NCBI GenBank assembly: GCA_022225965.2
Contig: JAKJXP020000008.1
Location: 310,001-374,000, forward strand
DNA length: 64,000 nt
Direction of reading: 5' to 3'
From: Diatrype stigma
Taxonomy: Eukaryota > Ascomycota > Sordariomycetes > Xylariales > Diatrypaceae
Part shown: positions 10,311-23,200 of the stretch, one piece after another
How the letters are laid out: every line of letters begins with the position of its first letter
Numbering within the stretch: position 1 is the first letter of the stretch
The notes under the pieces: model-generated
What the model was told of the DNA's origin: nothing
Seen by the model: the letters and a program-made list of their open reading frames with translations, nothing else
The model's database searches: none
Made by a program: the position numbers and the translations under genes

Positions 10311-13300
10311 TAGGGTAGTGTTAATACATGTAATAAAGGGTTAAAGTCCGGTGACTAAGATTATATGGCACGTATATGTCGTGGACCGAGAGTTGAAGGT
10401 CTTGGATATTATTAAACCAGGACTTTTAGACTTTCTATACGGGTAAGACATGAATGCGATCTACAGACAAGGTAATTAGTCATATCGGTGCATCAGATTT
10501 ATTACAAGCCTTGCCAACAAGCTTTGGTCCATATGTCTTCTTTTCAGAATTCAGAGTTCAGATCGGCATAGAGCTAAGCGCTAACATCATTCTCACTCTT
10601 GACTGTCGTAAGAACTACCCCAAAAGTGTCTAGTGGGCGGAGGAAGGCCGGGCTCCACCAACCGGGATTTGGTCAGCTTCAGCGCATGGTACTTTCCTTA
10701 GCTCCCGGGGCTATGATGCAGATACAGCTTGACAGTCCCGGCCCCACCAACAAAGCCCGGGCATAACTAGTCACTTGAACCAAACAACACCAAGAAAGGT
10801 TATTTTTTATCTGGATCGACAGTAAATTCTGACGGATCTCTATGCAGGAGTCAATATACTTAGGCTAAATATACTTCTATGAGACGGTTGACTAAGCTCG
10901 CCGCCTGTACAAAAGTTTCGATATCCCATTCCTCCGGAACGTTCATAGGGCTTACGTTATAATGGAAATCTAGTATAGATCATCGTGGATGTGTACATCT
11001 GGGACTCTAAACTCCAAGGCTGAGGCAGCGTTACAGTGGGTAGAGTTCGATACTCGATATGATGTCCGGACAGATCACTCGAACGCCTCCCTTGCCAGTT
11101 TTCATCTTGTTTACTATAGTTAGAACATCCTTTGGAGAATCTAGCAGAATCGCTAATCAGAGTTTGCGAAGTGATTAGGAAGCATTGGGGTGGTTGGAGG
11201 CGAGGCGTGCTAACCAATTTTTACCTTGTGACCTCAAGTGTTCTTCGGATAGTAGACGGCCTGGAGCTCAGTATTAGCATCGTCAGGATACCCCTTGGGT
11301 GCACAGCAACTTCCGAATACTGAAGCGGGGGTGTACAGGAGTATTCCACCTATATATTGGTGCGATCTACCCCTCTCCAGTTGGAAGCTTCTTTTCCCCC
11401 TTTTCTTCCTTAGAGGGCGCTCAGAGACTTGTGGCAAAGGGTTTATTGGCCGTCATATACACATATCTCGTCTGATCTCCTCATGTGGTAAAAAGCAGAA
11501 ACTGCTCCGACTGTCCGTCCATATTAAGGTGCCTCGCAACCTGATGCAGGTCATACCATACAAAGTATTTCCAACCTTGTTCCTCCTTCGCGTATTCTCC
11601 GTTGCTTATCAGTTTGATTTGCGGTGATAATGCTTTTTAACCCTCTCCGAGGCTTGCTAAGACGCCCGGTGTAAGGCCAGGTAGTTCAAATGCTGTTCAA
11701 CAATCCTGTGCACTCAAGCTTTGGGTGATAACGTGCAAAATGACTTTTTTTCGTCTCCTGGGGCACAGGGTCAAGGCACAAGGTAAATGTGACCAAGCTT
11801 GAATTCCATGGGATTGCGGGCGGAAAAGAACTTTACAGCCTGAGGATCTTGATCTCTCTGTCGGTAGGTATTTGGTACAAACGACCTTGTTGGGCTTTGT
11901 ATGGAACTAGTGCTCACTGCATCCAAGGTGTCAACCTACTCAACTCTATCCACTAGCCCCTCTCGTGAAGAGGAATGAAATAACGCCACGAACGTATCGA
12001 TTTAGGTGGATGGACACGGACAATCGTGGCCACCGTGGACACTCGTGGAAGTCGATGGAGACGAAATCTAAGCTTCGTAAATGAATAGAAGGCTCGTATT
12101 CAAGGGTCCGTGGACACTTCACGGACGCCGTCGAGTGGATCAATACCCTGGTTGCATCATTCGGGCTCTTCCATGTTGTAAGTGGACAAGTGTCGATCAA
12201 ATCCATTCAAGAGCTCAGCATCAACGTCGGTGACAGCAGGTTGTTGTATCTGCTGAGCAATGATGTCGGGACCATCAACATCCTTGGGGTCCCACTCAAC
12301 CCCACGATGAGCAAAGTTGTGATCAATCGAGCTTCCCGATTCTCGCGGGCCGCAGCCGTTATGACCGCACTAACAGAAGCATTGACGGATGTGGGCGCTG
12401 GGGCTGCAAGAGTTCAGGGGGTACTTTCGTGTCTCCAATAAACAAACTTTGCCACTTTTATCAGTCGCACGGGTAACGGCTTCCCAGCCGTTGTTGATTC
12501 GATAGAGACAACATGGGCTTAGCGACGGAAACCGAGGAGAATAATCTTGCTTAACACGTGTATTTGAACCTAGAAAGTCGAACTGCTCAGTTTTCAGCCA
12601 CTATTGTCTTTCCGCCTCTGTAAACGGGTCTCGGAAGATGGATGTCTTGATCTTTTCATTAAAAGACCTTTCAAGTCTTCGTCCTTAACGATTTGTTTCG
12701 TATTCCTCTTGGTATCGAAGCGTTGACCTCTCCAGCTTTAGGTAGCAGTTTCGGTGAAGATAGCACAGGGTTTATCGCCCACCGTCGCGATGGCGGCTAA
12801 TTCTAGTGCTAGTTCCCCCCTTTTCAAGTTACCCCCAGTCTCAAGTAAATCGGCCTGTAACTCTGACATCCTATCAAAAGTCGACAAAGGGTTGACAGGC
12901 TTCTTGAAGAGTCTTGAATATAAGGGATTCGAGGAGAGGAGTTTTTGTTGTATATGGAAATAGACTATTTGGGAGCGGTATATTGAGTTTGAGAACTTTT
13001 ACCACCACTCGGAGAACTTCAACAATACAACCATGGCCTTTATGGGGTGGGGGGTAAGTATACCTATGAACATCAAAGCTTAACACCCCCTTTCATTGCG
13101 CATATGGGCAGAGTCAACGACACCAGGTGCCACCTGTATGGGTGGGTGGCCTAATAGATATAGCAATCCAAGGTCTACAACCCCTTCACAGTAATGTCGT
13201 AGAAGACGCTGCTAGTTACCGTGTCATGCTGAGTATAGGGGTGTTTTCAATGCCTCTGGAAGACAAGTCATTACAAGGTACGCATTCGTTGGCGACTCGC

Positions 13301-13738
13301 GGAGTAAGGGTTGGGTTATTGTATTGGAACCCGCAACAGTAAGATTGGCAATAAATTCGGGTCTGAGTTATGTCTTTCAAGATACAAACTCAGAACTATA
13401 GGTATTCAACATCGACATTTCAGATCATGGTTCTATGTTCTCTTATATGATACGCCTGACACGTTGCGCGCAGTATGTGTGGACATTCTCAGTGGTCATG
13501 GCTCGTCTTATTATCTAAAATGTTTGGGCATTATAGCACAGCGTACTTCTTTGCACAGGACCTAAATTGTGTTGTTCTATGGTCTACTTCATGTCGCGCC
13601 TTCGCTATTCGATATGTTCAGGGGTAATGCATAATATTGTCATTATTTTACTGGCAGAAACCATCATATAGCAACAGCTCTTTCGTTATGTCGTATGAAG
13701 AGTATATCTATGAAACATTTCATCATGCGGTTATATAT
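10311..13738. other. Long intergenic stretch without a supported gene
   Basis: About 3.4 kb between the transposon relic and the flavin monooxygenase gene. Several open frames of 60-110 codons exist, but none shows a domain, signal peptide or consistent splice context. Confidence 0.4.
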
Positions 13739-15691
13739 CTACACCTTTCCATTCACCTTTCTCTTTGACATATACTCGTCTACAAAGCCATTGAAATCCT
13801 GAGGTTGATAAGGACTGAACATTTCGGAGAGAGGATTCGATTTGCGTCGGCTGTTGAGCCCCAGGTCTGCGAAGATGCAGTCGATGTACTTGTCCTAGTT
13901 AGTTGTGTCTTAATTAACAGAGTAGGGAAACTTACCGAAAGAAAATCGTAAAGGGAATACGTATGCTTCTGGCCCTGGTTGAGATACCTCTTGCGCGTCC
14001 AGGTGTTCCACAGTGACACCTCTTTCGCCATCGTGTCTACATCGGGCAGATCGATCTCACCTATGAGGTACAATATGGCCCAGAGTGACTGGACTTCGGA
14101 AAGCAGCGGTGTCTGGATAGTATGGATCTGCCCGAGAATAGCGATCGATCTGTCCCCCTTTTCTGCCATGGAAAGCGGAACAACGCGACGATACAAATTC
14201 CACCTCTTCTGCAGTGCGGGATCGAGGGGTGCAGGGTACTTCAGCTTTGGAGCATCAGCAAGGAATGGGAGTTGCGCATCGACGACCTTGTCAGCTACTC
14301 GGTAGTAACTCTCCCAATCGATGCCCTTCTCTTCCAGCGGGTGACCCGGCTTTCCGTCATAAGCAGGAAGGCCTAGCATGCTCTTGTGTTTATCATCGAA
14401 CATAGCGAAATGGTCTCCCCAGCCAGTGCACGTAATTATGTAATCGGCATTGACACTTGTGCCGGAACGAAGACTGACGTTCCGCTCTTTTACGGTATCA
14501 ATTACATCCCGATGAACAGTCAAGTTCGGACTGTGCAATGTCAACCAGAAGTCAGGTAGAGTGACAACACCCAGACCTGAATGTGACCAGAAAGTGCTAG
14601 AAATCTTGGTAAGCGACATCAATAACAGCTATGTGACAGGCCTTGAGCACGTACCTTTGCCGATCGATCTCGGGCTTCAGCAGGGCCACATGATCTCCGT
14701 CCCCGTAGCCGGCATGGACACCGCTGACGTAGTCCAGGAAGTCCCAGAACCGTCCGACGCACCATCGACCCAGACGAGTCTTCTGCATCAACTCGTAGCA
14801 GGGGCCCCGCGTGTTCAGAATGGAAGGGCTGAGGTGCGACATAAGCCGGGTGGACGCAAAGGCAATCGAATTCACGACGTTCAGCACGCGGAACGGCAAG
14901 ATGGCAAGCGGCCCGGCGCCCTCCTGGCGGATTGCCCAATGGACTTTCTTACCCATCTTCAGAAGCAAGTACACCGCATCATACGCCGACTTGGCCGCAC
15001 CCACAACAACCACTTCTTCAACGGCCGCGTTGCCGAGCTCCTCATAGCACTTGCCTAAGTCACGAGAGTGGATTATCGGCACGGCGCTCCCGGCCGTATC
15101 CAGCTCCGGCATAGTCGGGATTGACGTGACGCCCGTGGCTACCAGGAGCTTTCCCGCCTCGATTACCTCCTCGGAATCTCGGAGGGACAGGCGCCACCCC
15201 CCTGAACTGTGCTTGGCGTCTGTCACGAAGGTATTGAACCTTATATGGCGCAACAGGTCATGATCCTCGGCGTACTTTTGCAAGTAGTTATGGATCATTT
15301 CCCCAGTCACCTTTGGATCTTTCGGGTCGCCGCCATTCGGCGGCATTGGCGTGTCCGAGTAGTTGAACAGCTGATCACACGTCTTAGAAAAAAAACTTGC
15401 CGTAATATGGTGACCCCAGATTCAGAATGCCAACTTACACCTAGACGAACTTGAGCCACAAGGTTCGGGTATAACCGGTCCTTGCTCCATACCCCGCCAA
15501 CAGTGCTGTCGGAGTCGAGGATGAGCAGGTTCGTCTCCGGCCGTAGGCGGAGATACGTCCTGGCTGCAACGAGTCCGTACCAACCTGTCGGGTCCCTTAG
15601 CAGCTGCGGTAGACATCATAGGGAAACGTCTATTGAGCTTACCTGCGCCAATAATGGCCACATCAACCTTAAGCGTTTCGGTAGAGGCCAT
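13739..15691 (-). CDS. Flavin-containing monooxygenase (FAD/NADPH) beside the polyketide synthase
   Basis: Five exons join in frame: 15691-15643, 15584-15439, 15370-14655, 14596-13936 and 13894-13739, giving 575 residues. The FAD-binding motif IIGAGWYGL (about 13-21) is split by intron 1 and followed by STVGGVWS. The middle holds an ATG-type motif (LLVATGVTSIPTMPEL) and a second Rossmann motif for NADPH (VVVGAAKSAYD). A further TCTGWGDHF block is typical of fungal flavin monooxygenases of secondary metabolism. The expected reaction is NADPH-dependent insertion of one oxygen (hydroxylation, epoxidation or Baeyer-Villiger); the substrate cannot be read from sequence. Its position 2.5 kb from the membrane protein and 4.6 kb from the PKS start suggests it oxidises the polyketide. 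Length and motifs look intact. Confidence 0.9.
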
Positions 15692-18228
15692 TTTAAGGGG
15701 CAAGCGCACAGGCGCAGTGAGCTGACCCGGGAGCCTGGTTGTCGGCGTAGGATGCTCGTATACCTAGGTAGGGAGGAAGGTGAAGGACAATGCCAACTGG
15801 CTCCCAGAGACACACAACTCCTCCCACCTTTTTGACCAAGGAAGGCAGCGGCTATAGTTCCTCACCTCCCGGCGCGCGGTGAGCTACACCGGTCGTGTTC
15901 ACGCCACCGTCATATCACCTTCATACCATACCCATGGTCCGTTGCCCTATCCATTGCCAGTTCACTGGGGCCCGGTCTTGCCTCTGCGGAAAAGTCCTCT
16001 AGACTTCTGCTGCTACTGCAGACACAGCACGATAACGGGGCCTGTGAGAAGATGGGGTCTTCGAAGTTCGCCTTGCAGGCGCTTAAGCCTCATGCGACTA
16101 CTACGTTCCACGTACTTCGTAATACGTAGTATAGTTTATCCCGAATGATGCCCCAATGATGCCCCTTACCAATGGACCCAGCTTCACGACCCCTGCTTCA
16201 CGACCCCTGCCTCACGACCCCTGCTTCCTGACCCATACCCTACCCATGACCCTGGCTCTGGTCCCGGCCCTGGTCTGGCCCTACCCTGGTCCCAGCCTAG
16301 CTCCATTCTATTCTGGCCGCGGACCCGGATCCATACCCCTGCCGCACTTGCATTGTACCTCTTTGTACACGAGTACCTAAGCCGACCTACATACATGCAT
16401 CATACTATAGCACCGCTGTCCTATAACAGCCATCATCAAGGAACCCATCGAACGGATGGGGTAATATGAGGGCATTTTAGCCTTCGTTGGTGTCCCCACT
16501 GCTCCAGAAGTATGCCGCCCCCAACGAGGCCCACCCGAATCGGCGTTTTAGGATCATTAAGCTAACGTTATCTGAAGTGATCATCATTTAGTTGATCTAT
16601 TGCATCGCAGCATTTCCACGGTACCTTCCATTGGGTTCCGTTACCGGTATTATCCAAAGGTCTCCACCAGAGCAGCTAGTGGGCACCTTCAGGACACTTA
16701 ACGTTCAGGCTAGACGACTTTAGCTTGGTCCCGGGACCACGTAGTCGGACCTTCCGCCCCATCAGCCCGTCTGCGTTCGCCTTCTCGAACCGTTGTTTTT
16801 ACCGCGCTAAACGCCTTCCGGGAAGCTCTGGGAGATCCTTAGCGAGCTTGACGACCTGCAAAGTCCAGACCTTCCATTGGTTACATGTTGTCATGTATAT
16901 GTATGTAGGTATTACCGGTATTTTGTATGCAGTCCCTACATGTATGCAGTTGCCTACCTAGTAGGCATGTAATGGGGACTCCGCACTTCGCTTATTAACC
17001 TGCCTGCCTATTAACCTTAAGGCTTGCCAAGCTTCTTTTGTAGGGCGGTGATGCGAATTGGCGGTTACTAGGAAGCGCGTATTATTGCGGCACAGTATTC
17101 CCCTTGTAGTATGCTATGTGGGCCTGCCATTATGGGATGATTATCGGGTGTTCTGCTTGTGTACCGAAGTCTTGTATGTAAAGGAAGCATCCTGAACCTA
17201 GGTACTAACTTATGTAAACATTTTGGTAAATTTTGAAAAGCTGTGTGGTTGGCAGCAGAGTGTACATACATACTAACATACATACTAACATACATACTCG
17301 ATGCTAAGGCCTTGTCGGACCCTCATGCTACAGTTAAGACAAGGGGGAGACTACCTACTGTACAATACCTACATACGTGTCTAGCTCTAGACTTGCTGCT
17401 ACTTGGAAAATCAACCTCCTGCCGCTCCCGCCAACCTCTTGGTTGTATCTTGTTACTCTCTACATAGCAGCACTCGAAACAAGAAACATCGTACAGTAGG
17501 TTGAAGTGCATACAGGCCGATACTCAACTAGTGACCTTAACTAACTCACGATACTAGGCTAGATACGTGTCTCCACGGACTGCTCTAGCCCAATGGCCGT
17601 TGAGTGTCAGCCTAGCCATGAAGCCGAGTCCTCTGCTAGCTTAGCATCAGGAGGAGCAAGTCGCCATGGACCACTGCCATTCGGCGGGCCAAGTGGCGAG
17701 TGATGAATCAACCTACAGCACTACGTAATGCCTAGGTAACGTTCAATGTCATTCTGCTAGGCGAGTAATAAGAGCGGTCTGCGAAAAGGCAGTCCAGCCA
17801 TGGGTATGCGGCGAGGACACGACAGGGTCACATCAAGTCACATGCACCAACCAGGGTGGCTCAGAGGTAGCAAGCATTCTTCCCCTAATCTGTCATTCGC
17901 TACCATTACCATGTACGGTTCATTTCAACCCTCACCAAGCTCGACTATACTCTATTTTACTCGGACTCCAACGCACTGGCTGACTTTGGTAGGTTCCTGT
18001 GCCGCCCATAGGAAAGAGCCCATAATTCATGAACGTTAAATCATTATTAGTTCCTCATCTCTAGAGGGATCAAATCCCCGAAGCACAGGCCATAGGTATC
18101 AAGCCATCCTACCGGCTGCCCGGGAATAAACGCCCTTCTGGTGTATCAACTATGGGAATTTGCGTTAGATTACGTATTCTCAAAGTGGGTGATATACTGG
18201 TAGGCCCTTGCTGGTGGGATGGGATCGC
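15692..18228. other. Intergenic with short tandem repeats
   Basis: No gene is supported. Besides the minisatellite at 16191-16233, three 12 bp units ACATACATACTA (last unit variant) lie at 17264-17299. The motif TAGGTA/TACCTA recurs. The part nearest 15.7 kb is the promoter side of the flavin monooxygenase gene. Confidence 0.45.
16191..16233. repeat. Short minisatellite, about 14 bp unit
   Basis: Three near-perfect copies of CTTCACGACCCCTG (the third starts CCTCAC) are followed by a partial copy CTTCCTGACCC. Confidence 0.75.
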
Positions 18229-19415
18229 TTACACCTTGTAGTAGCTTGTATATGTCCCAGAACTGAGTGGCTCCCCTTCAGCTTCCTCGGGCAGCAGGCC
18301 TTCACGAACATAGAGAGCGAGGGAAACTGTGGCTCCAGCCCCAAGCGTGATGCAGCTGCCAGTCAACGCGAGAGCTAGGCCGAGGTTCGAGAGAGGCAGT
18401 CCTTTAGGCCCTCTGGACAGAAGGAAGTATACCCACGCCAAGCTGGCGACGCTGTAGATGATGACATCGTACTGCAAGAACAGCCAGGGTCCACGCACCA
18501 GAATGTCGGGCACTCCAGCGGGTCCAGTGAAGGGGAATGGGACGTACATTCGTACGAAATTTGTTCCCTCATTGGTACTAGTGAGAATTCTTCCCACGGT
18601 ATAGAGGTGACCCAAGCCGGAGCATACGGCGGCAACCAAGTATGATGTACGAGTCCATGCATGGGCAGAAGCGGCACCGCGCTTCTGGTCACTGCTTTTT
18701 TGACCCCGAAGCCAGGATGAACTAGTCGTTAGGGCGAGTTGGCTCAAAGATACCCAGATAGGGTCAAGCTGCCATGCCGCAAGGATCCCCTGATGAACTT
18801 CTGGGGAACGGGTCTCCGGCCCATCCCAAGTCGGCACACTGCCCGCAACTGCAGGAACGATTGCGCCTAGCAAGAAGCTGAACGGGATCGCTCTTGCTGC
18901 ATCGACGTCCCGGACTCGCAGTACCTCAGTGCTGTCGGTCCATAGGAGATGATAAGCGCAGTAGAGAGGCAGTGATATCCCAGCACCAACACACTGCCAT
19001 AGTGCCGCAAAAATGATTGGTCTAAGATCAGGTTAACACCAGTCGAGCCAGCTGGCAGTAGCCAAGCTTACCTTTCGATAGGCCACGGTTTGTGGCCGGG
19101 CCTGGACATCTCCACATAGAGCCATACGAAAGCCGACTGGAGGATCGAGTAGGCCTGGAAAACATGGAGCCGGTATGCTTCATCCGAGCCGTTTGTGGCA
19201 TGGTAGAAGAAGCCAACAAGAAGAGTGAGCGGATAGTCGATGGAAAAGATGCCGGTATAGTTGTTTCTTAGTCCAACCTCATCGTTCAACCGGCCGTGCC
19301 ATGCTGCCAGCAGGAGTGCCTTTAGCCCGCCGTTTAGGTGCAAGATTCCCCAGAAAAGAAAGATTGCAAGCACCGCTACGGCGCGGAAACAGAAAGCAAT
19401 CAAATCGATACCCAT
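18229..19415 (-). CDS. Polytopic membrane protein of unknown function, divergent from the PKS
   Basis: Two exons (19415-19072 and 19021-18229) join across a 50 bp intron (GTAAGC...TTAG) to give 378 residues. The start is the first in-frame ATG, MGIDLIAF. I count eight to nine hydrophobic segments, for example RAVAVLAIFLFWGILHL near the N-terminus, FAALWQCVGAGISLPLYCAY in the middle and LGLALALTGSCITLGAGATV near the C-terminus. There is no transporter signature, no UbiA aspartate motif and no other catalytic motif I know. The gene is head-to-head with the HR-PKS across 826 bp, so a shared bidirectional promoter is likely. It may be a membrane-bound tailoring enzyme (cyclase or isomerase) or an export or resistance protein; the sequence does not decide. 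Confidence 0.85.
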
Positions 19416-20241
19416 ATTGACTTGTCCTCGCTCTGGGGAACAACCAGGATCCCGCAGAATTACCACACAATTTATAATATTCGTTGACTGGTGTCAGTGG
19501 CGCTTGTGGATCTGATCATATGTAAGCCATCGTATGTACTGCATACTACATGTTCATACGATCCTCCATCGGACCCTCATCGGACCAGTCACCGCTGGAA
19601 TGGTTCAGCGCCTGTCTGGAGGTCGGGAAAAATCATACTTGCTCATCAGTCCTCGGTAGGTCCACTCGCCCCCCCACGGAGTTGATGGGACAGCCCATTA
19701 GTGTAGATACCTAGACTAAAAGCGTGATCGGTGAACTGCATTCGTCCAGGCAGGAGGTATCCATGGATATCAAATGCCGTATGCATGCCGTATGGCGCAC
19801 TTCTAGAGTAAGCTGCGCCTGACGTATGCATATCCGGGGGCAGCGTCACGACCCAATCAAAGTGACCACGATCTGCTCTGATAAGAACATAGTAGACTAC
19901 GAAGGGCTCTACGTCCGCATATCCGCATCGTCGGGGGCTAGGGAATTACTTGCTATGTTAGGGTGGCTACCGTAAGGCACCTATCTTTGCATGCTGCAGC
20001 CCTCCTGGTAGTCGAGGTCTTCGGTATCCACCAGCTACGTGTAGGTACCCGAAAATTTGAGGTCTGCAGCGGTGAGGTATAGGTGGCGTCGTGGCGTTGA
20101 AGGCGTCGTATCTTCCCTTGGTAGGTATATATGTAGATGGTGTGTTAGATGGTGTGTGAGACAGTGAAGTCAAGACTGGTTCGTACATCAGAACGGTGAA
20201 ACTTTTTTCCTTCGTGAGGTCAAGCCAAGGAGTCTTTCGTC
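19416..20241. promoter_or_regulatory. 826 bp divergent intergenic region (membrane protein / PKS)
   Basis: This segment separates the start codons of two oppositely transcribed genes, so it should hold both promoters. I could not identify a specific transcription-factor site with confidence. Confidence 0.55.
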
Positions 20242-23200
20242 ATGTCTCCAATCGCAATGCAGAGCCAGAACAACAGGCTGGCGCAGTCGGGCCTCGAGCC
20301 CATTGCCATCTGCGGCATGTGTACGTTTCCATCCCCTCCCAAGTGTTCATGAACTACGGCTAATCATTGCTCTTGCGGGTGGGTAGCATGCCGTCTACCG
20401 GGTGGCGTGGACTCAGCTTCATCGTTCTGGAAAATGCTCGTGGAGAAGCGGACGGGGCAGACGCCGAGAGTCCCAGAGTCCCGGTTTAACATCGATGCCC
20501 ATTATCATGAAGACCGGGACCGACCGGGCTCGTTCAATGTTGCCGGCGGGTACTTCCTCGACGGCAGGCCGGAAGACTTCGACCCCGGCTTTTTCAACAT
20601 GACGCCCATCGAAGCCCAGTGGCTAGATCCGCAACAACGGCGGATGCTCGAGGTGTCGTATGAGTGTCTTGAATCAGCGGGTCTGACGTTGGAACAAGTC
20701 GCCGGGTCCAATACGGCCGTATTTGTTGGCTCCTTTACGTCAGACTACCGTAAGTAGTGGACCCTTAAGGAGTCTCGCCTAGGTCGATGACTAACAGCTT
20801 GGCAGAGCAGATGTCCACCCGGGAACCCGATTTCCGGCACAACTACGCGGCCACCGGAGTGGATCCGGGCATCATCAGCAATCGGATAGGGAACATTTTC
20901 AACCTAAACGGCCCCAGGTAAGTCGACGATGTGATGTGATAAGAGTGACATATGCTAATACTGCCTCCCCAGCTTCACCATCAACACAGCCTGTTCCTCT
21001 TCGATATATGCATTGCATAATGCGTGCAATTCTCTCCGCGCACGTGATTGCGAAGCAGCCATCGTCGGGGGTGTGAACTTGATCATGACGGTAGATCAGC
21101 ATATGAATACAGCCAAGTTGGGGATATTGTCCCCAACATCGACATGCCATACGTTTGATGCGTCTGCTGACGGCTATGGCCGGGCTGAAGGGGCTGGAGC
21201 TTTATATGTGAAGCGTCTGTCTGACGCCATCCGAGACGCGGACCCGATAAGGGGCATCATTCGTGCCACTGCCGTGAACACCAACGGCAAGGTCGAAGGT
21301 ATGGGCATCACGCATCCTAGTGGCAAGAACCAGGAGCGTGTTGTACGGACAGCATACGAGAAAGCCGGCCTCGATCCACAATGCACCGCATATGCCGAGT
21401 TGCATGGCACTGGAACGCCCGTCGGAGACCCCATCGAGGTCAGGGCTATTTCGCGTGCCCTAAATGATGAACGGCCGAAAGACCGCCCTCTGCTTGTTGG
21501 CGCTGTAAGTTTCCTCCTCTGTTTCCCCCGGCTGGGTGTTTACTGAGATCCATCAAAAAATAGGTTAAGCCCAACATCGGTCACAGCGAGGCCGCAAGTG
21601 GCATATTCGCTGTCATGAAGACGGCTCTGATGACGGAAGCCGCCATGATTCCCGGAGTGGCGCTATTTAAGAACTTAAACCCCGAGAGTACGTATTCCGA
21701 TCTCCCCATGTAGACAGCCCCTGAAATTGGGTTCGGTCACTTACCTGTCTCATAGTCTTGGAAAAAGACTGGAATGTCAAGGTGCACGCCAACACTGCGC
21801 CGTGGCCCAAGGACTCGCTCATCCGTCGAGCCAGCGTGTCGTCCTTTGGCTATGGTGGCACGAATGGGCACGTTATTGTCGAATCCGCAGATTCCCTATA
21901 TCCATTCTATCAACATGGCAAGCCGAAGCGGGAGGCCAACTACGATCACTCTTCGAAGAGGCCCTTTCTCCTATGCTTTTCCGCCCATGACAAACCTACA
22001 TTGTCGCGGAATATCCAGGCTATCGGAGCTGTTGCTGCAGATTATTATACTGCCGATCTGGCATATACTCTGAATCTGCATCGGTCCAAATTCTCCCACA
22101 GGGCCTTCACGATCGCATACGAGGGCCAAGAAACAGCAGCTTTCGCACCAGAATCGTTAAGAAAAGGAGTCCCCCCTAAAAAGCAGGGTGGCGTTGGGTT
22201 CATCTTCACAGGCCAAGGCGTATGTTTCTCTCTTTCGGTAATGCTTTGCGGCAAGACAAAAGCTAACAACACAATGACAGGCACAATGGCTGGGCATGGG
22301 TAAAGTTGCCCTTCAACAATTCCCCATAATGCTAGACACCATCGAAAAGCTGGACCGGATCTTGAGCAGACTAAGCGAGAAGCCATCGTTTTCATTGGCT
22401 GGGATGCTTCTAGACGACTCAGAGACGAACGCCACCAGGATCAACGACGCCGAGGTTGCACAGCCTTTATGTACAGCAATCCAGATCGCGCTCGTGGATC
22501 TCTTCGTCCAATGGAACATCAAGCCAGTAGTCAGCATTGGCCACTCGTCTGGCGAGATAGCAGCTGCCTACGCGGCTGGTCTGATCAGCGCTCCGGAAGC
22601 GATCATTGCAGCATTTTGCCGTGGCCGTGCTGTACGCACCTCTGTCCCTGGCTCCATGCTGGCCGTCGGGGTCGGAGCTGCGGACGTGGGCAACTACCTG
22701 GCCGATACTAAGGATATCTACATCGCGTGTGAAAACTCGCCGGGAAGTGTCACTCTAAGTGGTGATGCCGAGGCCATCGCCCAGCTCGGCCAGGATCTGA
22801 AAGCAAAGGGTGTCTTCGCTGCAGAGCTCAAGACGGGACGTGCATACCACTCGCCCTACATGGCTTCTGTCGGAGATGAATACGATAGCATGTTGCCGCA
22901 GGATCTCGCCGTGCTTACAGAAGACGACCTAGTCTGGCGTCATCCACGATCGCACATGGTCTCGTCCGTTACAGGGGAACCTATCGCAGGAGAATCCCTC
23001 GACGCGAGCTATTGGAGCAAGAACCTTCGGCAGAGGGTGCTCTTCGATACCGCTGTCCGGCGCATGGGATCGGACAAGGAGTTCGACCAAGTCACTACCG
23101 TGATCGAGGTTGGGTGCCACTCGGCCCTTTCGCGCATCTTCAAGCAGATCGGCCTCGCGGACAAGGCCTACATCCCATCGCTCACCAGGAACAAGGACGA

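Noticed and set aside
18229..19415. Assignment of the membrane protein as a Pyr4-like or UbiA-type terpene cyclase
   Set aside because: It is longer than Pyr4-type cyclases (about 240 residues) and lacks UbiA Asp-rich motifs, so I left the function open.
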